Source of the DNA: Branchiostoma floridae
Lineage: Eukaryota > Chordata > Leptocardii > Amphioxiformes > Branchiostomatidae
Length of the DNA stretch: 64,000 nt
NCBI RefSeq assembly: GCF_000003815.2
Contig: NC_049989.1
Span: forward strand, 14,466,983-14,530,982
Direction of reading: 5' to 3'
Positions within the stretch are counted from its first letter, which is position 1; each line of letters opens with the position of its first letter. The translations under genes were made by a program, and so were the position numbers. The notes below the pieces were generated by a model. That model had not been told where the DNA came from and searched no databases. It saw nothing but the letters and a program-made list of their open reading frames with translations. Positions 32,756 to 43,333 of this stretch are shown here, in pieces.

Positions 32756-33364
32756 TCTTTCAGTACCATTGAACCAAGAGTGACGTGGCAAAATAAACAA
32801 TCCAACGATTTTAGTTCAACTCATCTAATCGAATTTTCTGTATTCTACTGTCTTTGTCTTTGCTATCATTGAAGTAAATGCGCCACTTTGCTCTGAATCA
32901 AAGCTAATGCTGAGCCAAAGGTCATACATTTACTAAAGCAAATACTACACTTTGAACAGCTTGGAGACGTCATAGATCCATGAAATAATCAGAGCTTTTG
33001 CAAATCTCTTGTTTCATCTTGTCTCATTGATTATGCACTGAGTAAGGCTGTGATCAATATACTTTATTTCAAATGATTGTAGAGAAAGTCGTTTCCATAC
33101 AGTATTCCTTGTATTTCTTTATAAACTATGAAAGTGACTTCTGTTATTACACGATTTACGTATTGTAATATGCATCATGGCACTTTTGCATCGATTTTGT
33201 AAATTATGTCCTCATTTGCCTAATTATATCTGTAGATGTTTAACCTACCATGCATTACATAGGGTACATGTATCACATCCCTTTACATTTTCCTATGCAC
33301 TATTCCGATTGACTCGACGTCGGTAACCACACGTATGTTCCTTCGATTTCTTCCAGAACCAAAG
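32756..33364. other. Intergenic between DED genes 1 and 2
   Basis: No coding sequence recognised. It should contain the 3' UTR of the minus-strand DED-TIR gene and the distal upstream region of DED gene 1. Confidence 0.5.
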
Positions 33365-35637
33365 CTATTCCTTTAGCCTCTGCTCAAGACTAGTGATAAG
33401 GTCGTTAAGTTTTGCTCCCTTCCAAGGATGTTCCTTGGATTCTTTTGTGAAGTCGATGTACAATAGCTGTGCAAACGGCATGGCCATGGGGCCCTCTGGC
33501 GGCCAGGCCGTTTTCTCCAGCAGGACGGGCACCAGAGGTTTCTTCAGCCTGTACGCAAGTTCGACTTCGTTCTGACAGCTGTCAGACTTGGTGTAATTCG
33601 GAGTGACGCAGCTGATGACGACCTACAGAGAACGCATGGACAAAAACATAGAATTACTTACCTAGGTGTCAGTAATCCTTTATAGAAAAGCATGTAACTC
33701 CTTGGAAATGGTTGTGGTCAGATTTTCAAATACTCCTGAATCAACGGAGTATCCAAGCTAATGTTTTATCTGTGCAGACAGATAAGAACTAAGAATCAAA
33801 TCGTGAAGATGAGGCGGCAATCTTTGGGCATTTTGTAATTCAAAGGAATTTCATTGATGAAGAGTGCATTTTGTATGCTTTGTACGTTTTTTTTTCTTCA
33901 AGATGTTAGTAACAGAATAAGTCAAAACTTGTTATACCTGAATATAAGCCTTCTCACATTAGTTAGGACGCATATGTGCGGCGACAGGAATTCTAGGTAA
34001 TATGTCGAAGGGTAAGGCACACAATAAGTAAACAGTCCTTGTCTTGACCATTGTTTTGATTTGCATAACAACGTCCATACGGGTTTTGTTTACTTTTTGT
34101 GTGCCTTACCCTTTGACATATTACCTAGAACTCCTGTCGCCGCACATATGCGCTCTAACTAATGTGAGAAGGCTTATAAGGCTATAAGGTACACTAATCG
34201 GTACGTTGCTATCTGGTATTTTGACCCTGTACCTTAATGGTTTTCACGGCATTGTAACCAGTACCCAGTACCGGTACACATCCCTACTCTAGAATATACA
34301 GCATTGAAAGTCTAACCTTGGCTTGCCTTATGCCCCTGTCTATCTCCGCATGCAGTTTGTCTCCACCGCCCATCTTCGTAATGTCCATCCAGCAGCTGTA
34401 GCCCTTCTTCTCCAGCACATCACGGAGCTGGATCACCTAATGTAGACATCGTGTGAGAGTGTCCCTTTTTAATTTCGGTTCAAATACAGGTATGGGTGAT
34501 AAGTATTGTATTTGGTAAATGTTTCGTGAGCCAAATGACCCGCTATTTGACACAGCAGTAGAAGGGCCAATACCCCGCGGCTGTTTCATTCTCTATATTT
34601 GCATTTAAAACATTTTAATAAGTTTTTGGCCAAAATCCCGCGCCCTGGTGTTGCAACCAAATGATCTATAATTTGATTTGGGGGTACCGGTACGTTGGAA
34701 ATATGGTCATAGAATTTCATTTAAACACTTGATTAATTTGATTAAATACCCAAATTTTTTATCATACACACAAAATGTTCGTTAGAAAAAAAAGGGAATG
34801 TATATGACGCAGCATATATTCCGAAACGTTATAACGACCAAATGGTATCCTGCGTCTCTGATTGGTCGGACCCGGCCATGTGATCTTAAGTTGGGAATCC
34901 TCCCTTGCGGGCGATTCGAAATTAATATCGTCCTTCACGTCCAACTTAAATTTTCATTTTCACACCTGTCAGTGATAGAACATTATGTTTTTTCCTACCT
35001 GTTTCTGGTGGTCCCACTGGTAGGACAGGAACACTTGCACCGGCCCGGGGTCGGGAGTGCTCTCCATCGTTAGGGTTACTTCCTTCTCGGGAGACTTACC
35101 TACACGGAGACATACACATAGTTACGACTTAGGCCGCAGTCACGTTCATTCGTGCGATCGTCGTATTAAAGATGGCAAACTGACGGCATTTTTGGATAGT
35201 CGCGCATGTGTCGTGGAAAATTCAGCTGTCTTGTTAACAAAATGGCTGTCCTTTCTTTTCTAAACAACGAACCATAGTTCGCTTCTTTTTCCAGCCGGGC
35301 TTAGACTAAGACATCTGCATCTTCATCTGGTTGAATTTTCAAAGAAACCAAACAAACCTCCTTTTTCCCTTTCAGCAAGCTCATTCAGTTCATCCGCGTA
35401 CACTTGTCTGCCGATTTTTGCCATCAGGTCCGCCAAAAATGAAAGGTTTCCCGTCTTCAGCACTCCTGCATCCTCTAACTTGTTGAACATTTGGTGGGCC
35501 GTGTTACCTTCGATTGTTCCCCCGTGTAGCTTTTTGCTGCCGGTAATGAAAGTACGAATGTTGTCTACTTCAGTACTCGTTAGATCTTGCGAGATTCTAA
35601 GATAAAGGGTCTGACGAGTTTCTTGACTTTCCGCCAT
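33365..35637 (-). CDS. DED-TIR fusion protein (DED gene 2)
   Basis: Four minus-strand exons: 35358-35637, 34999-35099, 34317-34436 and 33365-33622, GT-AG with phases 1, 0, 0. They give 252 residues. Residues 3-88 are a death effector domain (YLRISQDLTSTEV, KTGNLSFLADLMAKIGR). After a short linker, residues of about 113-250 are a TIR domain: VQVFLSYQWDHQKQ (strand A, box 1), GYSCWMDITKMGGGDKL (BB loop), VVISCVTPNY, then CQNEVELAYRLKKPLVPVLL. Glu186 in CQNEVE aligns with the glutamate that is catalytic in NAD-cleaving TIRs such as SARM1. Either scaffold or NADase function is possible. The intron joining DED and TIR is only 258 bases, which supports one transcript; the donor GTTTGT is weak. An alternative is two separate genes with TIR translation starting at ATGGAGAGC near 35068. 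Confidence 0.82.
33943..34178. mobile_element. Palindromic MITE in DED-TIR intron
   Basis: Ends TATAAGCCTTCTCACATTAG and CTAATGTGAGAAGGCTTATA are exact inverted repeats, and the arms continue through GCATATGTGCGGCGACAGG. Stem of about 95 bases, loop of about 50. A TA target duplication is plausible. Confidence 0.88.
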
Positions 35638-36478
35638 TTTACCGGAAGAAACACCTGATGAACTGACACCTACTGTTCACGGTTCACAGGTCTCTCCTGT
35701 TTGTTTTGTCAAGGGCAGCTATTGGCTAAAAGGTGTTGATTCACTACAGTGTATTTGGTCATGCATAGTAACCAATTGCAATCTAGGACATAAGACGGCT
35801 TAGTTTTAAGTCCAACATGTTCCCGTGGTTGACAGTTCGAACCGTGTTCACTTATATATATCTGTGTGTCCTGAAGGTTATTAATATATTCAGGAAAGAA
35901 CGAACGTTCTTGACAACCTATAGCTAGAAAATCTAATTCGTATTTGACCAAGGTCTTGGTTTGACTTAAATACTGTCTCTGATAGCACAGAACGTTGTAT
36001 TTTCCTTAGAACATAACCTTCTATACTGACTAGTACTAATGAGCACAATCATAATTACAGCCTCGGACCGTGAAAGTCTGCATGTACATCCAAGAGACCC
36101 AGCTTCTAGCCTTGTAATTGAGAACCTGTCATAATCAGTGCAAACATTACATGTAGAAGTCACTACTCTCATACTCGTATAGTAATGAAATGATAATTCA
36201 GTACTTGGAGAAGGGGTGTATCCGCATACTTTATCTTAGGACATAAGTACTAGTATCTTATGTTCCTTACATCCATGATCAAGGGATTACTTCGGACCCT
36301 CGCGTGTCATTATGCGCTGGAGAATAAAGAAATAACTTGCTAATACTATAAATCTTCTCTGATTTATGCGACCACAAAAAACTACATATGCATATTATAC
36401 TCGAAATAGACTATGCTGTACCTGATGATGATGATGCAACTAAAATTCATCACCAATCCTAATTTGACTGGATATTCA
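35638..36478. repeat. Upstream duplication, copy 2 (5' flank of DED gene 2)
   Basis: The partner of 31914-32755. It runs straight into the 36480 assembly gap, so the true end of the duplicated block cannot be seen. Confidence 0.92.
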
Positions 36479-36479
36479 T

Positions 36480-36579
36480 NNNNNNNNNNNNNNNNNNNNN
36501 NNNNNNNNNNNNNNNNNNNNNNNNNNNNNNNNNNNNNNNNNNNNNNNNNNNNNNNNNNNNNNNNNNNNNNNNNNNNNNN
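36480..36579. other. Assembly gap (100 N)
   Basis: A run of 100 N directly at the end of the near-identical duplication, a place where repeat or haplotype collapse is likely. Confidence 0.99.
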
Positions 36580-37695
36580 AAAAAGTCCATAGAGAGCCTG
36601 CTATGGAGGCTAAGCCATTGGCCATAAGCTATGCTGTTGATTCACTACCGTATTTGGAAATGTTGTAATCTAAGACATTCTAGGACAAACACCTCCTTGG
36701 CAATCGACCCATGTATTCTACACGTGTTTATACATGCATGTGTCATTATAGTGTGTGTTATATTAAGTCCAGGAAGATTAGTGGCATGCCCTAGGGCACG
36801 TCACTGATGGATTTTCAAATAATTTAAAGTCTCAAGGTCTCATTATGTGTCGGAAGAGTAATAGTTCTCGTGTGTGAAAGAACGACATTAATCATCAAGA
36901 TTTGATGCCATAGGTTAATCGAGAAACTAAGCTTTACCTAATAACCAACAATGTAAAATTTAACAGATGGGACCTACCCAAATGTGGCTATAATTTATAA
37001 CGTTATGAAACGCACAAAACTGAAGCAGTCGGATTATGATGCACGTTTTGTGAATGCCTCAAGAAAAGCTGATATGATATACTGATAATTAATTTCACAT
37101 TTGGTTATGTCGACGTCGTACTACAAGGGTTCATCTTCACTACATGGAAAGCAACAAATGATTTCATTCAAGCTCTGAATGTTTTCTGTGCAACATTATA
37201 ACATGTTCACGTCATATACCAAAACGAGCTGACACGGCAAAGAAAATATATTTGATTTCAAGCACTACAGATAAAGTGTTAAATCTCCCAATTCAACACT
37301 CGACTACAAGAACGTAGGAGGCCTTGACAATTGGTGTGAATGTATACAAATTAAGATAATACAACAAAATTGCATTTGTCACAGGTAAGGAAACCATTAA
37401 TTCTATTTAATTTTTCAAAATTCATCTATGCAGACTTGCTCCCGTGAGTTTCTTTGAAATATCACACCTTAACAATCTTCATTGTCGACATGTCAAATAC
37501 TCGTATTTGTAGCTGATTTCTCTCTTTGCTACTATACGTGAAAACACTCGGTACACACGTGCTGGTTTATTCAATGCAAACTTGATCTCTTCTAAAACAT
37601 GGACTGTATTCCAAGTTAACAAAACTTTGCTGAGTCTGTGACTTCTATTTTACAATTCTTCGAGACGATGAACTGGTCTTCCTTTTTTCACGAGT
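36580..37695. other. Intergenic, no gene recognised
   Basis: A/T-rich sequence without a supported reading frame, RNA gene or repeat structure that I could identify. Confidence 0.5.
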
Positions 37696-38033
37696 TTTGT
37701 GTGCTAAGATGATGCCGTGTCTGTAAAGTGTAAAGTGTAAGATTAGGAAAAAGCCCCGTTTTTCTCACTGAGAGTGGTGGGTCATTGTCACAAGCTTTTG
37801 ACAATTAACCCCGGTGGTTAATGAGCAGTGTCTGTAAAGTGTAAATGTAAGCTTTGGAAAAACAGCCTCGAATTTTTCAGGGCCTGTGTGCTAACATGAT
37901 GCCGTGTCTGTAAAGTGTAAAGTGTAAGATTTGGAAAAACAGCCTCGGTTTTTTCTCAGGGACTGTATGCTAAGATAGCCGTGTCTGTAAAGAGTGAAGT
38001 GTAAGATTAGGAAAGGCCTCCATTTTTCTTGAC
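37696..38033. repeat. ~95-bp degenerate tandem repeat
   Basis: Four copies sharing GCCGTGTCTGTAAAGTGTAA, then a variant of GATTAGGAAAAAGCC, a run of T and C, and CTGTGTGCTAAGATGAT. A 38057-38092 scrap of the ACAACGGATATAGG MITE follows immediately. Confidence 0.75.
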
Positions 38034-38109
38034 ATCCCTAAATAACCTTTTTTTTTCACCAACGGATATAGATTACCCCGCGGATAATTGTGAAATAGCG
38101 TTAACACTG

Positions 38110-38599
38110 CCAGCCTGTATTGTATGAGGATACCGATTGGCAAGTACGGTAAGATGATATTGATACAAAACATCTATTTTATTGCTTATAAGTGCAGTTT
38201 GTACAGTATTGGCCGGCTGCAATATGGAATTTAGTCAAATTTAATGTGTCTCAAGCGTGTGGTTTGTGATAACAAGAAAATGATACTTTATTTCACATGC
38301 GGTCACCGTACAAACAATTGAAAGATGACAATGCATTGAAAAGCACAAAGAAGCACGACCTCGTCTATAGTGCAAGAAAACACTATAGATGCAAAAATCG
38401 TAGCTTCTGTAGCAATCTGTGTGATGATGAGAATCCAGTGATCCCATAGACTATACACCATATAATGGCAAGATATTTAACTGTTATTGTGTTCCATATA
38501 TCTTTTATGTAATCAATGGAAAGTGTAATTGTGAGCAGACTGTTCTTGAAGATACTGTGTAGTATTGTCGAATATCATATTGACCATTATTAGTGAAAG
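38110..38599. other. Intergenic, no gene recognised
   Basis: No coding or repeat structure identified between the MITE scrap and the octamer-rich repeat. Confidence 0.45.
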
Positions 38600-39655
38600 T
38601 TGAAACCTATATCATTCAAGAAACTAGACTTCAACGAACACATACCTTTGCCAAATAAACCAGGTTTGTTATATAGAATGATGTCTGTAGACATAAATGT
38701 GTTACTCATTACATTTTATTTTATATGCCTGGAGTTGGTTCATAACATTTCGCCATTGCTTATGCAAATTAGATCCCTATGCAGATTAGATTTACATAAT
38801 AATATTAAATTGTATCAAGCATCATTTGCATAATAAATGTGTATTGATATTTCCTTCTTTCTTAGCTAAAAATGTGACAAGTTTGAAAGTCCTATAAGGA
38901 ATGCAGTGGATTTACAAACTTTTCTCATTAATTATGCAAATTAGCAGTCGATTTGCATAATTATAATTCCATCATGTAAGTCTTCCCTTTGGCTATCTAC
39001 ATACCAAAAACCATGACGATCCGTCAACACGTTTATATTTTCTCATTAATTATGCAAATGAGGCCGTCATTTGCATAATTAATATGCATTGATATTTCTC
39101 TCTTCCTCATCTATATATGTGACAAGTTTGAAAGTCCTATCATGAAATGCAGTGGATTTATAAACTTTCCTCATTTATTATGCAAATTAGTTGCTGATTT
39201 GCATAATTGGTATTCCATTGTGTACATTGTTACTTGGGCTATCTACATACCAAAAACCATGACGATCCATCTACACGTTCTCGAGTTATTCTCGTCCAAA
39301 GTTTGAAAGGAAATCGGCGACTGCAGTTCCAAACAAGCCGCTAGGGGGTCCAAACTTAAAGCACTTACTCTCTGCACTAAGGGCTATCTACCACTCAAAA
39401 ATCATAACCATAGCAGGTCCAGAACACGAGATAAAAAAAATTGAGGTTTTGCTGCAGTACCTTAGCAAGCCGCTAGGGGACCCATTATCGAACTTGACCT
39501 TCGTTTTCCCGACCCCTACCCACCTACCAAATATTATTGGGATCCATCAAAGGCTTCTTGAGTTATACTGTTAACACACAGACAGACACACAGACAGACA
39601 CACAGACTCACAAGCCTAAAACATAACCTTAGCCATTCTGGCAAAGGTAACAAAG
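38600..39655. repeat. Octamer-palindrome repeat plus GCTGCAGTACCTT tail
   Basis: Positions 38600-39345 hold inverted-orientation copies of the ~245-bp block seen at 10850-11765. They contain TTATGCAAATTAGCAGTCGA, TTTGCATAATT, 'GACAAGTTTGAAAGTCCTAT' and 'ACCAAAAACCATGACGATCC'. Positions 39385-39655 are a copy of the tail family also at 9832-10055 and 4452-4705, with CACAGACAGACACACAGAC microsatellite. The same two modules are adjacent in both places, so they form one composite repeat. Confidence 0.8.
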
Positions 39656-39749
39656 GTAATGATGTAGACGTAACTCTGACTTTGACTTCTCGGAAAAGCG
39701 GACCATGCATCTAGTGAGCTCTCGTGATTACTTTGTAAGTTTTCGTTTA

Positions 39750-41854
39750 TTATCGCCTTCTTTCTAATAGGCCAACAATATGTTCATGATTCCCAAGCTT
39801 GAGGATCTCCATGAACACATCAGGCGTGCACTTTCCCTGCCGACTCAGGAGGTCCAGTAGAGCTTCGGCCTTCCCCTGTGTGGTGGTTTTGCTGTTGATG
39901 TCTTCCTTCTCATCAATCAGCAATAATCCCCTCTCGATGAGATGTGGGAACAGGCTCGACACCTGCAGCCTCTTTGTCAGCAATACGCGGTTTCTGGTGA
40001 TCAGAGCTTCTAATTCTTCTGCAGACCCTTTGTCTGAAAAAACGAGAATGTGTTATCGTTGAAGAGATTCACGCAAGTCTTGACCTAGTTCTCGCAACTC
40101 TCGAGAACTAGGTCACTCCGTGAGCAAGATCAAAAATTTGGAGGTACGTTTGCTTACTTTTAATAACAGTCACTGATTGATGAAAAATTATATTAACTGA
40201 GAATGTGTTAGTATTGAAAACTTTATTCCAAAAGATTATGAACAATCATTCCGTGTTGAGGGGTTTCTAAACAGAGAGTGGCAACTTCTATACTAGTAGG
40301 TAACAAACAAACAAACAAAAAAACAACTTCTCCCTAAAGAAGTGGTGGGTAAAATGGAATAAATCTGAATATTCTTACCAGCAGTTGGAGTAATGTTTGG
40401 ACGACCGCAAGGCTTCTTTTCGCGAACCTCCCCCTTTGTGTTTCCTGTATGTATGGACGAAAGAAGACGGAAACTTTGTTTAGTGTATTCCTTTACTCCT
40501 TTTCATTGGTTCGTTTCTGTAATAGTATCACATGTCTCCATGAACAGTTGCATTAGGTTGGTATGTCACTGAATAAAGAGATTCTTTTTACACAACCACA
40601 GCATTATTTTCACGGCAACGTTCATGATAGAAGTTCATAAAATATGGAAATATATGAAAATAAAGCCGTGGTTGTGTAAAGCAGAGTCTCCATATTCAGA
40701 TATTACATGCCATTCACACGACAGCTTCTAGTGTTAACCAGTGATTATTTGCACATTCATTCGCCATCTTACTCTAAAGAATTTGCTACTCTCTGTTCGA
40801 TAGATAAATTCAAGTACATTCTGGGAGGCGATAACCCTCACTGTGTACAAGGAGGCAAATATATCCACGAATGTTTACACCGTAGAACCAATAGTGTAAA
40901 TAACATGCTAAATCCAATATGTTGACTTATTCATACCTATAGATATCCATATATGTCTGTTTAGTTGTAGTGTAAGTAGTTGTTATACATGTAGTCCTTA
41001 CGAAAGTCGCTGTACCTTTGTCGTATCAATAAAGATTTCTATAAGGGACTGCCAAACAAAATGATCACAAAGTTTCCTAATCTTAAGGAAAAAAGAACGA
41101 TCGTTGTTTTTTGCAGCCTTCTCAACAACACCTACAGAAGTCATACAGAACAGTAGACTTACAAAATCTTTAGAACCCTTATAGTCTTGAGAGAAAACAA
41201 ACAAACAACTGAAATCTAGATTCGTAATGCTGTCGACATCAAAAGGTCAAAATCGAGACAAACACACAGAGTGCTGTAGGCAGAGTACTTCCGGGTCTAT
41301 ACTGTGTTTGTATAGTATCAAGTTAAGTTAAATAGTACTTCGTACAGTACTTGAAATGTATGTAAAATATAGAGAAATACTCTTAGACTATATTTTTAGT
41401 AGGTCAACAATCGTCAAACAAGCAAGTTTCGGGTAGTCACGTTGTGAATTTGTGATTTTGAAGTTTCACTTTCATCAGTCAGTTAGTAAATACTGTAAGC
41501 AAGGAACATATACAAATGTACATGATATAGGCTAGCATAACACGCACTAGAAGAGAATTATTTCATCCCACCTTCACTCTCTTGCTCGGCTATCTCATTC
41601 GCTGCCTCGGCAAACTCCTGTCTGTCGATACTTTCCATAAGTTTCACCAAAAACGAAAGGTCTCCCTTTTTTAAGATCCTTTTGCGTTCTAGCATGTTGA
41701 ACATCTCCTGGGCAGTGGCACGCTGGATGGAGCCCGTTGGTAGTTGCTTGCCTCCGATGTAACCGCGAATGTCGCTGACTTCTTCATCAGTGAGTTCTCT
41801 CGAAATTTCCAGGTATAGGTCCTGACGAGTACGTCTTTCGTCTGCTCCCGCCAT
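39750..41854 (-). CDS. DED-CARD adaptor protein (DED gene 3)
   Basis: Three minus-strand exons: 41572-41854, 40379-40444 and 39750-40033. Junctions are GT-AG and phase 1 at both introns; the product is 210 residues. Residues of about 8-92 are a death effector domain (LYLEISRELTDEEVSDIRGY, MLERKRILKKGDLSFLVKLM, ESIDRQEF). A short basic linker follows (TKGEVREKKPCGRPN). Residues of about 121-208 are a CARD: ALITRNRVLLTKRLQVSSLF, PHLIERGLLLIDEKEDINS, KAEALLDLLSRQGKCTPDVF and ILKLGNHEHIVGLL. A DED joined to a CARD would bridge FADD/caspase-8-type and CARD-type assemblies. No catalytic domain is present. It is clearly paralogous to DED gene 4 in its first exon. Intron 1 contains LINE debris and a small hairpin. 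Confidence 0.85.
40573..40698. mobile_element. Small hairpin element in DED-CARD intron
   Basis: Inverted segments GATTCTTTTTACACAACCAC and GTGGTTGTGTAAAGCAGAGTC flank an A/T-rich loop. Confidence 0.55.
40707..40925 (+). mobile_element. LINE fragment, RT C-terminal end
   Basis: The peptide DYLHIHSPSYSKEFATLCSI, then DKFKYILGG and KYIHECLHRRT, resembles the very end of non-LTR polyproteins, where an alpha-helical 'DKF-x-LL...KYI-x-x-C-x-x-R' tail is common. Only the last ~70 codons remain. It lies in the DED-CARD intron on the opposite strand. Confidence 0.5.
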
Positions 41855-42394
41855 TTTTCACTACGGTAGGCGACTGCACACAAAGCACCTGGTGAACGCG
41901 CCCCTGCCAGGGTCACCTGGGCTATTCTATTCTGCCTTGGGGGTGATTTTAAGTGACTTATTTGTTTAACCTCAGACGGCAGTGCTCGTTGTATATATAT
42001 ATAGCTTCATAGAGAAATATATTTTCCTTATATTTCCTTACCTTCTATCTTCTTGATGACTTGAAGACCTAGAATTTCGCATGTTATATATTTCTTGAAT
42101 TGATGGTCCCTATTTCGTCAGTTAGGCATTCCAAGGTCGTTGACCGCACATTCTTCTGGTAGCTCGAAAATGAAACCTTAACTCTGTGATGCTTCTGAAA
42201 AATCTTTTCTAGAGTTAACGCGAAACTCACAGTGCTGATGCTCGATACAAACCTTCTGACTATCTGTTCTGCAGTACAAAAGCCCATAATACTACAGAAC
42301 TTTATTGCATGACACCTGTACGGGATACACTGTATGGCAACTTGTACATACAATACATACAGTCACTCCTGCTCATTGACCCACCTAATCTCCG

Positions 42395-42610
42395 AGCAGA
42401 TGTTAGGAGGCTGAATTGTTACGTTTTCCCAGCTGCCTGTTTCCGTTACAAACTGCCTCCCTAACAAGTTTGTAACCGAAAAAGGCAGCAAGGAAAACTC
42501 TATTTAACCTCCGAAGTGGCGCAGTATCGCCCACCCACTCACTCATAAGGTAGATAAAACCTCCAGTGCTCTCATTCATACCACAGTGTTTCAACGGCAT
42601 GCATTGGAAT
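42395..42610. repeat. Upstream homology block of DED gene 3
   Basis: Diverged but collinear with 45118-45330 upstream of DED gene 4. Shared landmarks are ATCTCCGAGCAGATG, CAGCTGCCTGTTTCCGTTAC, AACAAGTTTGTAAC and CATACCACAGTG. It shows that the gene 3/4 duplication took at least about 1 kb of upstream DNA. Confidence 0.7.
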
Positions 42611-42895
42611 CATCCAGCAGTGACTTTTTCTACAATTATCTTTATTCATATTTCAGAAACAATGAAACATGTGTATACACAAAAGAGTAAAGAATAAAGA
42701 ATAACTTTTAAAGATGTATTCTAAGTGATCACATTTTCTTTTCAAACACGTATATTCATACATAAAGAACCTTATAATGTTTCCTTCCTGTAGGACTAGG
42801 AATGCAGTAATTATATCACTGCTCATGACCATGACAAGACAGACTTGCATTTTGTAAACTCTACAGCAAAGGGCGATGATCAATGAGGAGAATCT

Positions 42896-43331
42896 AATTT
42901 AAAGTCTTTCTTGTGCAAGTGTTCTTCCTTACTTATATGCAAGTGTTCTTCCTTTCTTGTGTAAGAGTTCTTCCTTTCTTGTGCAAGTGTTCTTCCTTTC
43001 TTGTGCAAGTGTTCTTCCTTTCTTGTGCAAGTGTTCTTCCTTTCTTGTGTAAGTGTTCTTCCTTTCTTGTGCAAGAGTTCTTCCTTTCTTGTGCAAGTGT
43101 TCTCTCTTTCTTGTGCAAGTGTTCTTCCTTTCTTGTGCAAGAGTTCTTCCTTTCTTGTGCAAGAGTTCTTCCTTTCTTGTGCAAGTGTTCTCTCTTTCTT
43201 GTGCAAGAGTTCTTCCTTTCTTGTGCAAGAGTTCTTCCTTTCTTGTGCAAGTGTTCTCTCTTTCTTGTGCAAGTGTTCTTCCTTTCTTGTGCAAGTGTTC
43301 TTCCTTTCTTGTGTAAGTGTTCTTCCTTTCA
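42896..43331. repeat. 22-bp minisatellite, open in all six frames
   Basis: About 19 copies of a 22-base unit, GTTCTTCCTTTCTTGTGCAA plus two bases. Variants are AGTGTT/AGAGTT, TTCTTC/TCTCTC and GTGC/GTGT. Because 22 is not a multiple of three, each frame reads the same 22-residue cycle, and none of the six frames contains a stop over roughly 200-400 bases. It directly abuts the last coding exon of DED gene 4. Confidence 0.95.
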
Positions 43332-43333
43332 GT

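Noticed and set aside
33365-35099. SARM1 orthologue, suggested by the nearby human gene order
   Set aside because: No ARM or SAM domains, the TIR is of a different subtype (FLSYQWDHQ, WMDITKMGGG), and it is joined to a DED.
41176-41200. Micro-exon in DED-CARD intron 1 (encoding DYKGSKDF) with good AG and GT signals
   Set aside because: Its phase (1 to 0) does not fit the next exon (phase 1), so inclusion would break the frame; perhaps a vestige shared with a similar scrap near 43830.
42896-43331. CRISPR-like array
   Set aside because: The repeats are contiguous without unique spacers, and the window is a eukaryotic genome.
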